A stretch of 64,000 bases of DNA from UBA6144 sp964399165 (GTDB lineage: Bacteria; Bdellovibrionota; Bacteriovoracia; Bacteriovoracales; Bacteriovoracaceae), in NCBI GenBank assembly GCA_964399165.1, contig CAYNPO010000003.1, positions 1 to 64,000 of the forward strand, in the 5' to 3' direction. Positions within the stretch are counted from its first letter, which is position 1; each line of letters opens with the position of its first letter. Of this stretch, positions 62,557 through 64,000 are shown piece by piece. Below the pieces are notes generated by a model, which was given only the letters and a program-made list of their open reading frames with translations, did no database searches and was not told where the DNA came from. Both the position numbers and the translations under genes were made by a program.

Positions 62557-62889
62557 CTATTCCTCGAAAAGAATGGATCTCAGATGACTGGGATACTTTG
62601 AGTCAGTCACTGCGATGAGGGTAACGCGCTTTGCAGAGTGCTCTACGATCCACTTTAGGGAGTAGCGGCCACCATAGAGGGGAAATTTGCGGACACCTTT
62701 GACGCTGTCTTCTTCGCCTGAGTCCGGAAAGCGTTGAAGGCGTATTTTGAGGGCCTCGATTTCGGTCTGGAACTCGTCGGCTTTTCTCGATGCAAGTTCT
62801 TCGGACTGATCAATATTGGACTCAAGGATCCAAAGAGCGGATTCTTCCACGTCGGACAGGAAATTGTCAGTTTCGTGAATGGTAAACAA
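62557..62889 (-). CDS. ParE/RelE-family toxin (TTG start)
   Basis: A 110-residue RelE/ParE-fold protein (VRKFPLYGGRYSLKWIVEH and a C-terminal RSILFEE). The start is TTG 62889, four bases after the antitoxin stop. ParE-like toxins poison gyrase, RelE-like ones cut mRNA on the ribosome; the subtype cannot be settled from sequence. Paired with a Phd-like antitoxin. Confidence 0.82.
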   Translation of the reverse strand: MFTIHETDNFLSDVEESALWILESNIDQSEELASRKADEFQTEIEALKIRLQRFPDSGEEDSVKGVRKFPLYGGRYSLKWIVEHSAKRVTLIAVTDSKYPSHLRSILFEE

Positions 62890-62893
62890 GACC

Positions 62894-63187
62894 TTAGCTT
62901 ACGGCCTTTCTGCTCTTCTTGCCCAGCACCTTTGCCTTCGCCCGCGCGATGGCTTCACTCGTGGAACCCGGCCGAGACTCTTTCACGCGCCCTTGGGCCA
63001 AGTCACTCAGGCCTTGGGCGATTCCGCGCAGCGAAGCCAGTTCGATCTGCATCTTCTCAAAGTCGTCGGCGTTGAGGAGAACGAACGCTTCACCCGTTTT
63101 GCGGGTGATCTTGATGGGCTCCTGGCTGGCAGATTCCATCCAGGCTTTCAGGTTTGAGCGGAAATCGTCGGCATTTGTTCTTTCCAT
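62894..63187 (-). CDS. Phd/YefM-family antitoxin
   Basis: A 97-residue protein starting MERTNADDFRSNLKAWMES, with the Phd/YefM pattern (PIKITRKTGEAFVLLNADDFEKM) for DNA binding and dimerisation, and a basic C-terminal tail that usually blocks the toxin. GAGG precedes ATG 63187, and the palindrome at 63,219 lies upstream. Likely represses its own operon. Confidence 0.85.
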   Translation of the reverse strand: MERTNADDFRSNLKAWMESASQEPIKITRKTGEAFVLLNADDFEKMQIELASLRGIAQGLSDLAQGRVKESRPGSTSEAIARAKAKVLGKKSRKAVS

Positions 63188-63218
63188 TGGGTACCTCGCC
63201 TAGGAACTAGTGTACCGT

Positions 63219-63232
63219 CAACCGTACGGTTG
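63219..63232. promoter_or_regulatory. 14-bp palindrome, likely antitoxin operator
   Basis: CAACCGTACGGTTG is a perfect palindrome about 35 bases before the Phd start. It includes CGTACG, the hexamer of the 49,714 array, perhaps by chance. Confidence 0.65.
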
Positions 63233-63423
63233 GGATAGGGGGTATGAAAAGCTGATACGCCCCCCAGGGTTTTGGCGCTAATCTGGCGCTAAAACGCCCC
63301 ACAACTACCAAAAAAAGACGAAAACGGACGATCACGAACGACAACTCGAAATGAATCTAACCATTCAAAACAATTAACTAATTTTCCGAAATTGCAGACA
63401 TTCTACAAACCTAACCTTGGCGC

Positions 63424-63440
63424 TCCTTTCCTGGGCACCA
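63424..63440. repeat. Third att copy (right end of the island)
   Basis: TCCTTTCCTGGGCACCA again, exact over 17 bases, followed by unrelated sequence (TTCCCCC). The right junction of the outer island. Confidence 0.9.
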
Positions 63441-63459
63441 TTCCCCCAACCAGCCGCAT

Positions 63460-63816
63460 TCAGAGTCCCAAGCGACAGACCAGGGCTTCGTAGATCTCGC
63501 CGTCTTTAAGAACTGTCACCAGATGCCCACCTGCCACGCCCGACAAGACTACCGAGTAGCGGGCCCCCCCAGCGTTGGCCACATAAGACATTTGGAAATC
63601 GTAGCTGCGCTCATCGCGCATCTCTCCACGTTTCACCAGGGCCAGGGGGCGGTCTTGGTCCTCGAAAACGATGTGCTCGCCGGTCGGGATAGACCCCTTA
63701 GTCTGCATTTCCAAATATGTGCGCTCGCCCTCGCAGAAGAGCCTGCGGCCTCCCGCGGATGCGGTGGGAACGGAAACAGGCAGTAACAGGGAGAGAGTGA
63801 GAATGTGGGTTTTCAT
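63460..63816 (-). CDS. Small exported protein, unknown
   Basis: A 118-residue protein with a signal peptide (ILTLSLLLPVSVPTASA) and GGAGG upstream of ATG 63816. Two Cys (RLFCEGE and ALVCRLG), the same layout as other exported orphans in the window. Just outside the island. No family recognised. Confidence 0.7.
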   Translation of the reverse strand: MKTHILTLSLLLPVSVPTASAGGRRLFCEGERTYLEMQTKGSIPTGEHIVFEDQDRPLALVKRGEMRDERSYDFQMSYVANAGGARYSVVLSGVAGGHLVTVLKDGEIYEALVCRLGL

Positions 63817-63970
63817 ATGGCCTCCAGGCGCCGTTATAGATGTGTGGGGAGCATTGGTGAATGCCGGTGTCCAAATGAGGCCATTAGGTCATGGCCTATA
63901 CTCCGGGGGGGGCCCCTCGTGGAGAGGGGCGTATGTGGTTAGGAAGTCGATCCCATAAAAATAACGATTG

Positions 63971-63992
63971 ACCCCGTACTGCGGTACGGGGT
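63971..63992. repeat. Hairpin ACCCCGTAC/GTACGGGGT at the window end
   Basis: A nine-base perfect stem with a four-base loop (TGCG). It may be a terminator or leader of a gene beyond the window. No T-run is visible. Confidence 0.4.
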
Positions 63993-64000
63993 GTAGAGTA

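Noticed and set aside
1..64000. CRISPR array
   Set aside because: No regularly spaced repeats with spacers were seen; the CGTACG array has a 12-bp period without spacers of CRISPR length.

Overview
The window is a GC-rich chromosomal segment of a Gram-negative bacterium. It carries lipoprotein signal peptides, two probable outer-membrane barrels or porins, histidine kinases and many small exported proteins of unknown function. No rRNA or marker gene fixes the taxon. The density of small exported orphans, the KaiC-type ATPase joined to a hybrid kinase and the use of TTG starts would suit a free-living or predatory Bdellovibrionota/Myxococcota-like lineage, but this is a weak inference.

Region 1 (1-18,200) is core and accessory chromosome. 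It holds exported orphans, an App1-type phosphatase facing an acylphosphatase, a coupled three-gene operon ending in a coiled-coil/Hsp20 fusion, an N-formylglutamate amidohydrolase-family protein, inosine-guanosine kinase (gsk) coupled to a nuclease-like gene, a degenerate ABC ATPase, and mnmA next to a diverged MnmA paralogue. A tRNA-Leu(GAG) closes the region.

Region 2 (18,200-28,500) holds a Fic protein under a repeat-rich operator, a type III restriction-modification pair with an adjacent XRE regulator, and more small exported proteins. Region 3 (28,600-43,700) is signalling and envelope: KaiC-like ATPase plus hybrid kinase, RecQ, two pirins, an outer-membrane protein with no ordinary start codon, a porin/phosphate-binding-protein/kinase operon with a convergent receiver, and a protein-glutaminase-like exported protein.

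Region 4 (43,700-47,500) is a compact isonitrile-type natural-product cluster: a PvcA/Dit1-like isonitrile synthase, an Fe(II)/2-oxoglutarate oxygenase and a cytochrome P450 in one operon, with a divergent LysR regulator. This gene combination is the most notable metabolic feature.

Region 5 (48,076-63,440) is an integrated island in the 3' end of tRNA-Leu(CAG). A 17-nt copy of the tRNA end occurs three times (48,144; 60,958; 63,424), which suggests two elements in tandem. The island carries an integrase and excisionase, four CGTACG repeats spaced exactly 12 bp, a 23-bp perfect hairpin, a restriction/dcm/vsr cluster, an RloC-like anticodon nuclease split by an 8-bp tandem repeat, an AbiE-type toxin-antitoxin pair, a three-gene cassette (coiled-coil protein, DUF4041/T5orf172 protein, HEPN-Ymh protein) that may be an undescribed defence module, HigA2-like regulators, an exported HExxH protein and a Phd/ParE pair.
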